A DNA stretch of 64,000 nucleotides. Source: Extensimonas soli (GTDB lineage: Bacteria; Pseudomonadota; Gammaproteobacteria; Burkholderiales; Burkholderiaceae_C). Positions 17,603 to 27,273 of this stretch are shown piece by piece (the first letter of the stretch is position 1; every line of letters starts with the position of its first letter). The stretch is from the NCBI RefSeq assembly GCF_029211265.1, contig NZ_JARGEL010000008.1, forward strand, positions 1 through 64,000. The letters are read 5' to 3'. The translations under genes and the position numbers were made by a program. Under the pieces are notes generated by a model. That model ran no database searches. It worked only from the letters and a program-made list of their open reading frames with translations, and was not told the DNA's origin.

Positions 17603-19831
17603 ATGACCCTCACTGCAGCACCCGCGAGAGTCGTCTTCCGCGCCTGCGTCGTCGATGCAGTGCGCAGGGGGGAGGCGCTCATGCGGCAACTGGTCGATGC
17701 TGTCGTGGAGGCATTGGCGCGCGCAGAAGCTTCGGAGCGCAACTACCAGCAGCGCACGCTGTTTGGCGACGGATTGCGGCTTTTGAACCAGCACGAGGCA
17801 GCGCTGGTCAAAGCCTATCCGATAGCCTTGCTGGATGTCTTCGCGCAAGGCCCGGCCAAGGTTGCTGCCCCGCCTGTGGAGGATACCGGCCTGGACTTTG
17901 GCGAGCTTGCGCTCATGGACGAAGCCGAAATGCAAAGCCAGGTCGAGCTCGCGCGGGCCCAGCAACTGGCTGCACATGCCACCGATGCCGTGCTGGCCGA
18001 ACTCAATGCCCTGGTGAGTTCCGCGCAGGGCCTGCGCAGCGTGCAAGCCGAGCGCAACCCCTTGCGCCCGGAAAATTACGTCCGTGCATTGCAGCGTGTG
18101 ATGGCGGAAACGGACGTTCCCGCGCAAGTGCGGCAACTGTGGATGCAGCACATGTCCGTGACCCTGGGAGGGTTGCTGGTGAACGAATACCGGCATGCCG
18201 CCCAAAGCCTGCGCGATCATGGCGTAGAGCCTGTGGGTTATGCGGTGCTGGGCGTGCCGGTGGGGGTTCTGGCAGCCGCGCCGGTGCAAGCGCAAGGGCC
18301 GCGCACCTGGGTGGCTCCCACTCCGGCGGTGGAGCAAAGTGGCGGCCATGCCCCATCTTGGTATCGCGGTCCAGCTGAGCAAGGCGAGCCCACCAGGTCG
18401 TCCTGGCTGGGTGGCGATGGATTCGGGGCGGCGGCGGAAGAGGCGCTGCTCACGGTCGGCATGCTGCGCCAGATGCTGGCCAGTGGGCTGGACCCTTATG
18501 CCTACGGAGTGACAGGGGCAAGCGGCCTTCAGGCGCCAACGGTCGGCCTGCACGTACCTCCAGAGGCTGCGGCGCAGGCCATGGAGGACGTGGCGCAACT
18601 CGAACGTCTGGTAGGAAAGCTGTCTTCATCCCATGCGCCGACGATCGTGGGCTCGAATGCCTCAGTGGCCATGCCTTCAGCGCATGCCGCTCCCTATGCG
18701 GTATCGACCACTGGGCTCGCCTCATCGCAGTCCACTGCGACGGATCTGGTGGGACGCATGCTGAAGAAGCTCGCCAAAGATCAGCGTCTGCTGCAGCCCG
18801 TGCTGCGCGCCGTGCAGGAACTTGCACCGGCGCTCGAACAGCTGGTGCAGCACGACAGCCAGTTTTTCGTCGATGGCATGCACCCTGCGCGGCGCCTGCT
18901 GGATGAAGTCACACGCCGCAGCCTGGCATTCGAGACCGAGGATGCGCCAGGATTCAGCCGCTTCATGCGGCTGCTCGACGAGGCCGTGGGTCAGCTGCGC
19001 AAGGCGAACATCGAGGATGCCACACCGTTCGAAACGGTGCTCAAGGCACTGGAGGCCGCCTGGGAGGTGCAGGAGCGACAGCGCAAGAGCGAACAAAAGG
19101 CTGAAGAGCAGGCCTTGTGGCGCGAGATGCAGGCGGAAAAAGTCGCCGCCGATTTTCGTCAGTTGCCGCAATGGACGCAGGCGCCGGCCGACATTGCCGA
19201 CTTCGTGACCGGCCCATGGGCCTATGCGGTGGCCCTTGCTATGGAAGATCGGAGTGCGGACGACGCTGGCAGCGCTGCGCAGCCTCTGCGTCCTGACCCG
19301 CAGGCCTTGCGTGCAATGGTGCCGCTGCTGTTATGGAGTGCGCAGCCCGAGCGCGCAGGCGCCGAGCCCGAGCGGCTGGCCAAGCTGGTTCCAGAGATCC
19401 TGGCGCAAGTGCAATCTGGTCTGGAGAGCATCGCGTATCCACGCGATAAAGCGCAAAGCTTTTTGCAGCGGCTCACCGAATTGCATCAGGCCGGGCTGGC
19501 TCCACCCGCAGTTCCTGCCGCACACCCCTCTGCTGCTGCAACGCAGGAGACCGCCGCGGTCGAGGTGGCGCAGGAGCCGTCGATGGATTCTCCGGCAGGG
19601 CCAGAGCAAGGGGCGACAGCCAACACCGAGCAGACCCAGCAGCAGCCAAAATTCGTGCTCGGTACCTGGGTGGAACTGACGAGCCAGGGCCGAACGGTGC
19701 GCACCCAGCTGACCTGGATCAGCCCGAATGCCACGCTGTTCCTCTTTACGGGCGCCGATGGGAGCACCCAATCGATGACCCTGCGCATGCGCGAAAAGCT
19801 GCTGGCGCAAGGGAACCTGCGCCTGGTATAG
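17603..19831 (+). CDS. DUF1631-family protein with PilZ-like C-terminus
   Basis: A 742-residue protein. Helical sequence dominates, with a conserved block at about residues 395-560 (LVGRMLKKLAKDQRLLQPVL, then HPARRLLDEVTRRSLAFE) that I recognise as DUF1631. The last 60 residues (GTWVELTSQGRTVRTQLTWI to LRLV) look like a PilZ-type barrel but without an obvious RxxxR c-di-GMP motif. The function is not known; in other genomes the family is sometimes mislabelled thymidine phosphorylase. ATG 17603 is chosen; a TTG 15 bases earlier is in frame. Codon use is a little less GC-biased than in ettA. Confidence 0.75.
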   Translation: MTLTAAPARVVFRACVVDAVRRGEALMRQLVDAVVEALARAEASERNYQQRTLFGDGLRLLNQHEAALVKAYPIALLDVFAQGPAKVAAPPVEDTGLDFGELALMDEAEMQSQVELARAQQLAAHATDAVLAELNALVSSAQGLRSVQAERNPLRPENYVRALQRVMAETDVPAQVRQLWMQHMSVTLGGLLVNEYRHAAQSLRDHGVEPVGYAVLGVPVGVLAAAPVQAQGPRTWVAPTPAVEQSGGHAPSWYRGPAEQGEPTRSSWLGGDGFGAAAEEALLTVGMLRQMLASGLDPYAYGVTGASGLQAPTVGLHVPPEAAAQAMEDVAQLERLVGKLSSSHAPTIVGSNASVAMPSAHAAPYAVSTTGLASSQSTATDLVGRMLKKLAKDQRLLQPVLRAVQELAPALEQLVQHDSQFFVDGMHPARRLLDEVTRRSLAFETEDAPGFSRFMRLLDEAVGQLRKANIEDATPFETVLKALEAAWEVQERQRKSEQKAEEQALWREMQAEKVAADFRQLPQWTQAPADIADFVTGPWAYAVALAMEDRSADDAGSAAQPLRPDPQALRAMVPLLLWSAQPERAGAEPERLAKLVPEILAQVQSGLESIAYPRDKAQSFLQRLTELHQAGLAPPAVPAAHPSAAATQETAAVEVAQEPSMDSPAGPEQGATANTEQTQQQPKFVLGTWVELTSQGRTVRTQLTWISPNATLFLFTGADGSTQSMTLRMREKLLAQGNLRLV

Positions 19832-19908
19832 ACCGGGCAGGTCGAAAACCCACCGGCGCAGGTGCTTTCGCGAGGCGCGCCGGCAGGCCGTGCGCCCTGA
19901 AGCGTTTT

Positions 19909-21213
19909 TTATTTGCCTGCCGGCACGTCGCGGCGCGGCGCGCCGGTATAGAGCTGGCGCGGGCGGCCGATTTTGTATTCGGGGTCGCCGATCATCTCGT
20001 TGAGCTGGGCAATCCAGCCCACCGTGCGGGCCAGCGCGAAAATCCCCGTGAACAGATTGACTGGGATGCCGATGGCGCGTTGCACGATGCCGGAGTAGAA
20101 GTCCACGTTCGGATAGAGCTTGCGCTGCACGAAATAGTCGTCTTCGAGGGCAATTTTCTCGAGCTGCTTGGCCAGCTTGAACAGCGGGTCGTTTTCCAGC
20201 CCCAGTTCAGACAAGACCTCGTTGCAGGTTTCCTGCATGAGCTTGGCGCGCGGGTCGTAGTTTTTATAGACGCGGTGCCCGAAACCCATGAGCTTGACGC
20301 CGGAGTTCTTGTCTTTGACCTTTTCCATGAACTCGCCGACCTTGGCCACGCCGCCCATTGCCTGGATGTCTTCGAGCATGTTCAGGCAGGCTTCGTTGGC
20401 GCCACCGTGCGAAGGACCCCAGAGGCAGGCCACGCCCGCGGCAATGGCGGCAAACGGATTCGTGCCCGAAGAGCCGCACAGACGCACGGTGGAGGTGGAT
20501 GCGTTTTGCTCGTGGTCGGCGTGCAGGATGAAAATCCGGTCCATGGCACGTTCGATCACCGGGTTGACGTGGTAGTCCTCGCACGGCGTGCCGAACATCA
20601 TGCGCAGGAAGTTGCCCGCGTAGCTGAGGTCGTTGCGCGGGTACATATAGGGTTCACCCTTGCCGTACTTGTAGGCCATGGCAACCAGGGTGGGCATTTT
20701 GGCGATCAGGCGGATCGCGGAAATGGCGCGGTGTTCGGGGTTGTTGATGTCCGTGCTGTCGTGGTAGAAGGCCGACATGGCGCCGACCAGGCCGGTGAGT
20801 ACGGCCATGGGGTGCGCGTCACGGCGAAACCCGCGCAAAAAGAACTGCATCTGCTCGTTGATCATGGTGTGGCTGATCACGAGCTTGTGGAACTGATCGC
20901 GCTGCGATTCGCTGGGCAATTCGCCGTTGAGCAAAAGGTAGCAGGTGTCGAGGTAGTCGCACTGGGTAGCCAACTGCTCGATCGGGTAGCCACGATACAG
21001 CAGTTCGCCCTTGTCGCCGTCGATATAGGTGATGGCAGACTGGCACGACGCCGTGGACAGGAAGCCTGGGTCGTAGGTGAACATGCCCGTTTGCGCGTAC
21101 AGCTTGCGGATGTCGATGACATCGGGGCCAATGCTGCCCTGATAGACCGGCAAATCTACGTTGGGGCTGCCATTACTGAACGACAGGGTTGCTTTGTAGT
21201 CGGCTAGTTTCAT
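19909..21213 (-). CDS. gltA: Citrate synthase
   Basis: Condenses acetyl-CoA and oxaloacetate to citrate, the entry step of the TCA cycle. The 434-residue protein is the hexameric type II form with catalytic histidines in [11 protein letters not shown] and [14 protein letters not shown]. Two in-frame ATGs lie at 21219 and 21213; the AAGGA ribosome site is one base before the first and seven before the second, so 21213 ([10 protein letters not shown]) is preferred. It is the last gene of the run sdhC-sdhD-sdhA-sdhB-sdhE-gltA, 69 bases after sdhE. In the E. coli arrangement gltA is divergent from sdhC; here it is downstream on the same strand. Confidence 0.96.
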   Translation of the reverse strand: MKLADYKATLSFSNGSPNVDLPVYQGSIGPDVIDIRKLYAQTGMFTYDPGFLSTASCQSAITYIDGDKGELLYRGYPIEQLATQCDYLDTCYLLLNGELPSESQRDQFHKLVISHTMINEQMQFFLRGFRRDAHPMAVLTGLVGAMSAFYHDSTDINNPEHRAISAIRLIAKMPTLVAMAYKYGKGEPYMYPRNDLSYAGNFLRMMFGTPCEDYHVNPVIERAMDRIFILHADHEQNASTSTVRLCGSSGTNPFAAIAAGVACLWGPSHGGANEACLNMLEDIQAMGGVAKVGEFMEKVKDKNSGVKLMGFGHRVYKNYDPRAKLMQETCNEVLSELGLENDPLFKLAKQLEKIALEDDYFVQRKLYPNVDFYSGIVQRAIGIPVNLFTGIFALARTVGWIAQLNEMIGDPEYKIGRPRQLYTGAPRRDVPAGK

Positions 21214-21282
21214 GGTCATTTCCTTGGGATGTAGGGCAGTGTGCTGAAAAAGGAGGCAAGCGCGTGGCGTGGCCAATGCACG

Positions 21283-21606
21283 TCACTGGGGCTGGTTTGC
21301 TGTGTCTGGGGCTGCGGCAGCTGTACCCTGGCGCAGCATTGCAAGAACCGTGCGAACCTCGGGTGTATCGAGTGTCTCAGCGGGCTCGCGGCGGCGCAGC
21401 AGCAAGTCCAGCAGGTCGTTGTCGGCCAGGTCCATCAGGGCGAGCAGGCCCCTGGCGTGGGATTGCGTCAGTTCGGATTCGAAGCGGGCAAAGAAGCGCG
21501 AGATGAACAGATCGTTTTCGAGCAGGCCGCGCCGGCAACGCCAGTGCAGCTTGCTCAATTCGCGTTCGTTCAGCAACGCATCGGCTGCGGAAGGGGATTC
21601 GCCCAT
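21283..21606 (-). CDS. sdhE: Succinate dehydrogenase FAD-assembly factor
   Basis: A 107-residue SdhE (DUF339) protein with the family signature RRGLLENDLF at residues about 24-33; the RGxxE motif contacts the flavoprotein subunit and promotes covalent FAD attachment to SdhA. The N-terminus and tail are extended compared with the roughly 88-residue E. coli protein. The gene starts 14 bases after the sdhB stop, which fits its role in the same complex. Confidence 0.9.
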   Translation of the reverse strand: MGESPSAADALLNERELSKLHWRCRRGLLENDLFISRFFARFESELTQSHARGLLALMDLADNDLLDLLLRRREPAETLDTPEVRTVLAMLRQGTAAAAPDTANQPQ

Positions 21607-21620
21607 GGAAGTCGGCAGCG

Positions 21621-22325
21621 TCAGATGGCGCGGCGCACCATCAATTCCTTGATCTTGCCGATGGCGCGTGTGGGGTTCAGGTGCTTGGGGCACACGTCCA
21701 CGCAGTTCATGATGGTGTGGCAGCGGAACAGGCGGTAAGGGTCTTCGAGGTTGTCCAGGCGCTCGCCCGTGGCTTCGTCGCGGCTGTCGGCAATGAAGCG
21801 GTAGGCCTGCAGCAAGCCGGCCGGCCCGACGAATTTGTCGGGGTTCCACCAGAAGCTCGGGCAGCTCGTGGAGCAGCTTGCGCACAGGATGCACTCGTAC
21901 AGGCCGTTGAGTTCCTCGCGCTCCTCGGGCGATTGCAGGCGCTCCTTTTCAGGTGCAAGGGATTCGTTGACCAGGTAGGGCTTGATCGAGTGGTACTGCT
22001 TGAAGAACTGCGTCATGTCCACGATCAGGTCGCGTATCACGGGCAAGCCAGGCAGCGGCTTGAGCACGATGGTGCCCTGCAGCGAGTTCATGTTGGTCAA
22101 GCATGCGAGGCCGTTCTTGCCATTGATGTTCATGGCGTCCGAGCCGCAGACGCCTTCGCGGCAGGAGCGGCGAAACGACAGGCTGGGGTCTTGCGCCTTG
22201 AGCTTGAGCAAGGCGTCGAGCAGCATGCGCTCGTGGCCATCGAGCTCGATCTCGACCGTCTGCATGTAGGGCTTGGCGTCCTTGTCCGGGTCGTAGCGGT
22301 AGATTTTGAATGTGCGTTTTTGCAT
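21621..22325 (-). CDS. sdhB: Succinate dehydrogenase iron-sulfur subunit
   Basis: A 234-residue electron-transfer subunit of complex II. The [2Fe-2S] ligands are Cys55, Cys60, Asp63 and Cys75 ([15 protein letters not shown]), the same set as in E. coli. The C-terminal domain has [12 protein letters not shown] for the [4Fe-4S] cluster and [13 protein letters not shown] for the [3Fe-4S] cluster. It sits on the cytoplasmic face between SdhA and the membrane anchors. Starts 27 bases after sdhA. Confidence 0.97.
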   Translation of the reverse strand: MQKRTFKIYRYDPDKDAKPYMQTVEIELDGHERMLLDALLKLKAQDPSLSFRRSCREGVCGSDAMNINGKNGLACLTNMNSLQGTIVLKPLPGLPVIRDLIVDMTQFFKQYHSIKPYLVNESLAPEKERLQSPEEREELNGLYECILCASCSTSCPSFWWNPDKFVGPAGLLQAYRFIADSRDEATGERLDNLEDPYRLFRCHTIMNCVDVCPKHLNPTRAIGKIKELMVRRAI

Positions 22326-22352
22326 GGTTGTTCTCTTGGATGTGCAGTCGCT

Positions 22353-24161
22353 TCAGAACGTCCGGACTTTGGGCGGGATGCTTTCCACCGTGAGCGGCTT
22401 GAGGTTCACGGGCTTGTAGTCGAGCCGGTTGCCTTCGCTGTACCACAGCGTGTGCTTGAGCCATTCCTTGTCGTTGCGGCCCAGCGGAAATTCGGCGTGG
22501 TCTGCGGGGTGTTCGTAGTCGTCCACGGTGTGGGCACCGCGGCATTCCTTGCGCGCGGCGGCGGACACCATGGTGGCTTGCGCGACTTCGATCAGGTTGT
22601 CCACCTCGAGCGCTTCAATTCGTGCGGTGTTGAAGACCTTGGACTTGTCCTTGAGCGTAACGCTGCCGACCCTGGCGCGGATGGCGGCGATTTTTTTCAC
22701 GCCTTCGTCCATGCTGGCCTGCGTGCGAAATACCCCGGCGTGCTGCTGCATGGCGGCGCGGATGTCGTTGGCCAAGTCTTGCGCATAAATGCCATCGGTC
22801 GATGCTTCGAGCTGGTTCAGACGCGCGAGCGTGCGCTCCGCCGCATCTTTGGGCAAGGGCTTGTGTTCCTTGTGTTGCGCGACGAATTCGACGATGTGTT
22901 TGCCCGCAGACTTGCCGAAGACCAGCAGGTCTAGCAGCGAATTGGTGCCCAGGCGGTTGGCGCCATGCACACTCACGCACGAGCATTCGCCCACCGCATA
23001 CAGACCGTTCACGACGGCGTTGTGTACGCCATTGGCTTGCGTCACGACCTGGCCGTGGATGTTGGTGGGGATGCCGCCCATTTGGTAGTGGATGGTGGGC
23101 ACCACGGGGATAGGTTCCTTGGTGATGTCCACATTGGCGAAGTTGATGCCAATTTCGTACACCGAGGGCAGGCGCTTGTGGATGGTTTCGGCCCCGAGGT
23201 GGTCGAGTTTGAGCAGCACGTAGTCCTTGTTCGGGCCGCAGCCGCGGCCTTCCTTGATTTCCTGGTCCATGCAGCGCGAGACGAAATCGCGCGGGGCCAG
23301 GTCTTTGAGCGTGGGGGCGTAACGTTCCATGAAACGCTCGCCGTTGCTGTTGAGCAAGATGGCGCCTTCGCCGCGGCAGCCTTCGGTCAGGAGCACGCCC
23401 GCGCCGGCGACGCCGGTGGGGTGGAATTGCCAGAATTCCATGTCTTGCAGCGGGATGCCGGCGCGCGCCGCCATGCCCAAACCGTCGCCGGTGTTGATGA
23501 AGGCATTGGTCGAGGCCGCAAAAATACGCCCGGCCCCTCCAGTGGCCAGCAATACGGTTTTGGCTTCGAGGAGGTACAGGTCGCCCGTTTCCATCTCGAG
23601 GGCGGTCACGCCCACCACGTCACCGTCGGCGTCGCGGATCAGGTCGAGCGCCATCCACTCGACGAAGAAGTTGGTTTTGGCCTTGACGTTTTGCTGGTAC
23701 AGCGTGTGCAGCATGGCGTGGCCGGTACGGTCGGCGGCGGCGCAGGCGCGCTGCACCGGTTTTTCGCCGTAGTTGGCCGTGTGGCCGCCAAAGGGGCGCT
23801 GGTAGATGGTGCCGTCGGGGTTGCGGTCGAACGGCATGCCAAAGTGTTCCAGCTCGATCACCACGTTGGGCGCTTCGCGGCACATGAATTCGATCGCGTC
23901 CTGGTCGCCGAGCCAGTCGGAGCCTTTGACGGTGTCGTAGAAATGGTAGTGCCAGTTGTCTTCGCTCATATTGCCGAGCGAGGCCGAAACGCCGCCCTGG
24001 GCGGCCACGGTGTGGCTGCGCGTGGGGAAGACTTTGGAGAGCGAGGCCACGTTGAGCCCCGCGCGGGAGAGTTCGAGGGCGGCGCGCATGCCGGAGCCGC
24101 CGGCACCGATGATGACGACGTCAAATTTGCGCTTGGAGATGGTAGCGTTGGTATAGCTCAT
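22353..24161 (-). CDS. sdhA: Succinate dehydrogenase flavoprotein subunit
   Basis: A 602-residue catalytic subunit oxidising succinate to fumarate. The FAD fold begins with VIIGAGGSGMRAAL, and the histidine that carries FAD covalently is in SHTVAAQGG. The QFHPTGVAGAGVLLTEG and NRLGTNSLLDLLVFGKSAG stretches are active-site landmarks. Length and order are normal. Starts 22 bases after sdhD. Confidence 0.97.
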   Translation of the reverse strand: MSYTNATISKRKFDVVIIGAGGSGMRAALELSRAGLNVASLSKVFPTRSHTVAAQGGVSASLGNMSEDNWHYHFYDTVKGSDWLGDQDAIEFMCREAPNVVIELEHFGMPFDRNPDGTIYQRPFGGHTANYGEKPVQRACAAADRTGHAMLHTLYQQNVKAKTNFFVEWMALDLIRDADGDVVGVTALEMETGDLYLLEAKTVLLATGGAGRIFAASTNAFINTGDGLGMAARAGIPLQDMEFWQFHPTGVAGAGVLLTEGCRGEGAILLNSNGERFMERYAPTLKDLAPRDFVSRCMDQEIKEGRGCGPNKDYVLLKLDHLGAETIHKRLPSVYEIGINFANVDITKEPIPVVPTIHYQMGGIPTNIHGQVVTQANGVHNAVVNGLYAVGECSCVSVHGANRLGTNSLLDLLVFGKSAGKHIVEFVAQHKEHKPLPKDAAERTLARLNQLEASTDGIYAQDLANDIRAAMQQHAGVFRTQASMDEGVKKIAAIRARVGSVTLKDKSKVFNTARIEALEVDNLIEVAQATMVSAAARKECRGAHTVDDYEHPADHAEFPLGRNDKEWLKHTLWYSEGNRLDYKPVNLKPLTVESIPPKVRTF

Positions 24162-24183
24162 TGTTAGCCTTCAGTCGCGGGAA

Positions 24184-24549
24184 TCAAAGACGCCACAGAA
24201 TCTGCATGCCCCAGCCGGCACAACCGACCAGCCAGACGATGGCAAGAACCTGCAACACCAAGCGCACGCCAACGGGCTTGATGTAATCCATGAAAATGTC
24301 GCGCACGCCAACCCAGGCGTGCCAGGCCAGGCCGACGATGACAGCAAAAGTCAACACCCTCATCCACTGATGGGCAAAGATGCCAGCCCACAGGTCGTAG
24401 CCGATCGGGCCTTGGGCAAAAAGCAGCTGGGCCAGCACGACGATGGTGAACAAGGCCATCAGCGCCGCCGTCGCGCGCTGGCTGAGCCAGTCGCGCAGGC
24501 CGTAGTGGGCGCCGACGACGGTGCGTTTGGAGCCGTAATTGGTGGACAT
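24184..24549 (-). CDS. sdhD: Succinate dehydrogenase membrane anchor subunit
   Basis: A 121-residue protein with three membrane helices and the haem/quinone-site region HAWVGVRDIFMDYI. The RDWLSQRATAALMAL start of the first helix is typical of SdhD. ATG 24549 follows AAGGAAAA; the frame is open further upstream but that sequence overlaps the sdhC end without family features. Confidence 0.93.
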   Translation of the reverse strand: MSTNYGSKRTVVGAHYGLRDWLSQRATAALMALFTIVVLAQLLFAQGPIGYDLWAGIFAHQWMRVLTFAVIVGLAWHAWVGVRDIFMDYIKPVGVRLVLQVLAIVWLVGCAGWGMQILWRL

Positions 24550-24592
24550 GGGGTTTTCCTTTCTTCCTAGAACGAACGGTGCAGCCACTGCG

Positions 24593-25027
24593 TTAATACA
24601 TGCCAAACAGCTTGGCACCGAGCACCAGTGTCAAGGCGATGCTGATCACCAGGGTGGCCATGGCGGAAGTCTTGCCGAATTCTTTGCTCACGGCATCGTG
24701 GCTGATGTCCATCCAGAGATGGCGCAGGCCCGCGGTAAAGTGGTGCAGATAGGCCCAGATCAATGCCAGCGCCACGAGTTTGATGAACCAGCCCGGGAAA
24801 AATCCCAGACCGCCGTGGAAGGCGGCCTTGAATCTTTCGAAGGAGATTTCGGACGACACGGAGGTATCGAACATCCAGAGAATGAAGGGCAGCAGCAACA
24901 GCATGAGGAGGCCGCTGACACGGTGCAGGATGGAGACCCAGCCCGCGGCGGGAAGGCGGTAAGAGGGCAGGTCCGAAAGTGCGTTGATGTTGCGGAATTC
25001 GGGCCGCTTCTTGGCGATTTGTGTCAT
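24593..25027 (-). CDS. sdhC: Succinate dehydrogenase cytochrome b556 subunit
   Basis: A 144-residue membrane subunit with three helices. Family motifs are VSILHRVSG near the quinone site and HHFTAGLRHLWMD with the haem-ligand histidine. It is the first gene of the sdhCDAB-sdhE-gltA run. ATG 25027 (MTQIAKKRPEF) is preferred; the open frame upstream to 25144 lacks family similarity. The 148 bases to the gntR-type gene must hold the operon promoter, although I see no strong consensus box there. Confidence 0.95.
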   Translation of the reverse strand: MTQIAKKRPEFRNINALSDLPSYRLPAAGWVSILHRVSGLLMLLLLPFILWMFDTSVSSEISFERFKAAFHGGLGFFPGWFIKLVALALIWAYLHHFTAGLRHLWMDISHDAVSKEFGKTSAMATLVISIALTLVLGAKLFGMY

Positions 25028-25175
25028 GTCTGGTGCTTTCTTCGAGGATGTTGCTTTGTGGGAGGAATGGTGCAGACAACGCAAAATTCTATTGCAAGGC
25101 CGCTGCCTGGCCCCGCTGCATGCGCCAAAATTTGATGTCCGCACTCGGATGTATCGTCAACATGGGGTGCCTGCT

Positions 25176-25958
25176 TCAGCTCAAGGTATTGTGATAGTGG
25201 TGTGTGTCGGTGCGATATAGGCCGCGGCGCAATTCCATGGGGAGGTCGTTGTAGGTGTAGGAAATGCGCTCCACGCTGAGCAGCGGCGTGCCGGTGCTCA
25301 CCTGCAGTAGCTCGGCCTGCTCGGCATCTGGCAGCACGGCGCGGATTTTTTCTTCTGCGCGCACCATGCGCACACCGAATTCCAGTTCCAGCATGGCGTA
25401 GGTCGGCCCTTGATAGCTGGCCAGCTGTTCGGCGGTGAGGCCTTTGAAGGCCTGGCCCGGCAGCCAGATGTCTTCGAGGATGGTGGGCGTGCCTGCGAAA
25501 GACAGAATCCGCCGCGCCTGCACGACGGCGTCGCCGCTGCGCAGTGCCAAGGCGCGTGCCACCTCGGCGCTGGCGCGCGTGCGGCGGCAGTCCAGAATCG
25601 TGCGCTGCGCCGGGCCTTCGGTGCGGGCGTCGCCCATGTCGGGGCGCAGCTTCAAAAAGCGGTATTGCACCTGCTGCTCCGCATGCGTGGCAACGAAGGT
25701 GCCTTTGCCCTGGCGGCGCACGAGGAGGTTTTCGGCCGCGAGTTCATCGATGGCCTTGCGCACCGTGCCCTGGCTCACGCGAAAGCGCGCGGCAAGCTCG
25801 ACCTCGCTCGGGATCGCTTCGCCCGGCTTCCACTCGCCCTGCTGCAGACCCTGCAATATCAGCCCCTTGATCTGCTGGTACAGCGGGCTGAACGCCGGCG
25901 TAGCGGCTGCAGTTGCAGCCGTCGCGGAGGTATCGGCAGAATGGGGCAACGAGGACAT
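25176..25958 (-). CDS. GntR-family (HutC/UTRA type) regulator of the TCA cluster
   Basis: A 260-residue regulator: winged helix at residues about 25-90 (PLYQQIKGLILQGLQ, IPSEVELAARFRVSQGTVRK, RRQGKGTFVA) and a UTRA ligand domain after it, ending in YTYNDLPMELRRGLYRTDTHHY. It is placed between sdhC and the divergent mdh, and a perfect 12-base palindrome lies 78 bases upstream of its start, so control of these TCA genes is likely. The ligand is unknown. ATG 25958 lacks a clear ribosome site; a TTG at 26030 in frame is an alternative. Confidence 0.85.
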   Translation of the reverse strand: MSSLPHSADTSATAATAAATPAFSPLYQQIKGLILQGLQQGEWKPGEAIPSEVELAARFRVSQGTVRKAIDELAAENLLVRRQGKGTFVATHAEQQVQYRFLKLRPDMGDARTEGPAQRTILDCRRTRASAEVARALALRSGDAVVQARRILSFAGTPTILEDIWLPGQAFKGLTAEQLASYQGPTYAMLELEFGVRMVRAEEKIRAVLPDAEQAELLQVSTGTPLLSVERISYTYNDLPMELRRGLYRTDTHHYHNTLS

Positions 25959-26035
25959 GGCTGGAGGTGGAGCAAGGCGGCAAGGTGCGCGAGAACATCC
26001 GCGCCCCCTGAAGATTACGCCTTGGTGCAATCATA

Positions 26036-26047
26036 TCTTATATAAGA
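26036..26047. promoter_or_regulatory. Palindromic operator candidate for the GntR-type regulator
   Basis: TCTTATATAAGA is a perfect 12-base palindrome followed at once by cataagac, which repeats one arm. It lies in the 314-base gap between the divergent gntR-type gene and mdh and just upstream of the mdh promoter candidate. Its binding by the GntR-type protein is inferred from position. Confidence 0.5.
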
Positions 26048-26058
26048 CATAAGACAAA

Positions 26059-26088
26059 TTGACCATGCGTCGCGTTCGGCGGTAAACT
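26059..26088 (+). promoter_or_regulatory. Sigma-70-like promoter candidate for mdh
   Basis: TTGACC at 26059-26064 and TAAACT at 26083-26088 are 18 bases apart. They lie just downstream of the 12-base palindrome and about 185 bases upstream of the mdh start. I see no other structure in the remaining leader. Confidence 0.4.
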
Positions 26089-26272
26089 TTCGCCCTGTTT
26101 GCATGGCGCGGGCCGCGGGGTCGTGCATTGCGGGCGTCGGTGCTTGCTTCGACTGCACCATCTCCGAAAGAGCTGCGCAAAGCGTGTGGGGCAGCAAACC
26201 CCGCGGCGCTGTGCGATCTGCCTGGCCTCGTGCAATCGCTGACCTATTTCCTCACTTCCTGGAGTTTTCACC

Positions 26273-27259
26273 ATGAGCAAGAAGCCCGTACGTGTAGCTG
26301 TCACCGGTGCGGCCGGCCAGATTGGCTATGCCCTGCTGTTTCGTATCGCCTCCGGCGAAATGCTGGGCAAAGACCAGCCCGTCATCCTGCAGCTGCTCGA
26401 GGTGCCTGCCGACGGGCCGCAAAAAGCGCTCAAGGGCGTGATGATGGAACTCGAAGACTGCGCCTTCCCGCTGCTCGCAGGCATGGAGGCGCACAGCAAC
26501 CCCATGACGGCTTTCAAGGATGCCGACTATGCGCTGCTGGTGGGTTCGCGGCCGCGCGGCCCTGGCATGGAGCGGGCCGAGTTGCTGGCCGTGAACGGCG
26601 CCATCTTCATCGAGCAGGGCAAGGCGCTCAATGCCGTGGCGAGCCGCAACGTCAAGGTGCTGGTGGTGGGCAACCCCGCAAACACCAATGCCTACATCGC
26701 CATGAAAAGCGCGCCCGACCTGCCGCGCCAGAATTTCACGGCCATGCTGCGCCTGGACCATAACCGCGCCCTGAGCCAGATCGCCGCCAAGACGGGCAAG
26801 CCGGTCGCAGAGATCGAAAAAATGATCGTCTGGGGCAACCATTCGCCCACCATGTACGCGGACTACCGCTTCGCCACCATCCAGGGGCAGAGCGTGGCCC
26901 AGATGATCAATGACCAGGATTGGAACGCCAATGTGTTCCTGCCCACGGTGGGCAAGCGCGGCGCTGCCATCATCGAGGCCCGGGGCCTGTCTTCGGCGGC
27001 TTCGGCAGCCAATGCCGCCATAGACCACATGCGCGACTGGGCGCTGGGTACGAACGGCAAGTGGGTGACCATGGGCATTCCTTCGAATGGGCTGTACGGC
27101 ATTCCCAAAGACGTGATGTTCGGCTTCCCCGTGACCTGTGCCAATGGGGAATACAAGGTGGTCGAGGGGCTCGCGATCGACGCCTTCTCGCAAGAGCGCA
27201 TCAACATCACCCTGGCAGAGCTGCTGTCCGAACAAGACGGCGTGAAGCATCTGCTGTAA
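26273..27259 (+). CDS. mdh: Malate dehydrogenase
   Basis: Oxidises malate to oxaloacetate with NAD. The 328-residue protein is the LDH-like group found in Burkholderiales: nucleotide site [16 protein letters not shown], mobile loop [24 protein letters not shown], and active-site histidine in [13 protein letters not shown]. The loop reads [12 protein letters not shown] with two substrate-contacting arginines. It begins the plus-strand half of the TCA cluster, divergent from the GntR-type gene. Confidence 0.96.
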   Translation: MSKKPVRVAVTGAAGQIGYALLFRIASGEMLGKDQPVILQLLEVPADGPQKALKGVMMELEDCAFPLLAGMEAHSNPMTAFKDADYALLVGSRPRGPGMERAELLAVNGAIFIEQGKALNAVASRNVKVLVVGNPANTNAYIAMKSAPDLPRQNFTAMLRLDHNRALSQIAAKTGKPVAEIEKMIVWGNHSPTMYADYRFATIQGQSVAQMINDQDWNANVFLPTVGKRGAAIIEARGLSSAASAANAAIDHMRDWALGTNGKWVTMGIPSNGLYGIPKDVMFGFPVTCANGEYKVVEGLAIDAFSQERINITLAELLSEQDGVKHLL

Positions 27260-27273
27260 AGCAAAAAGGCAGT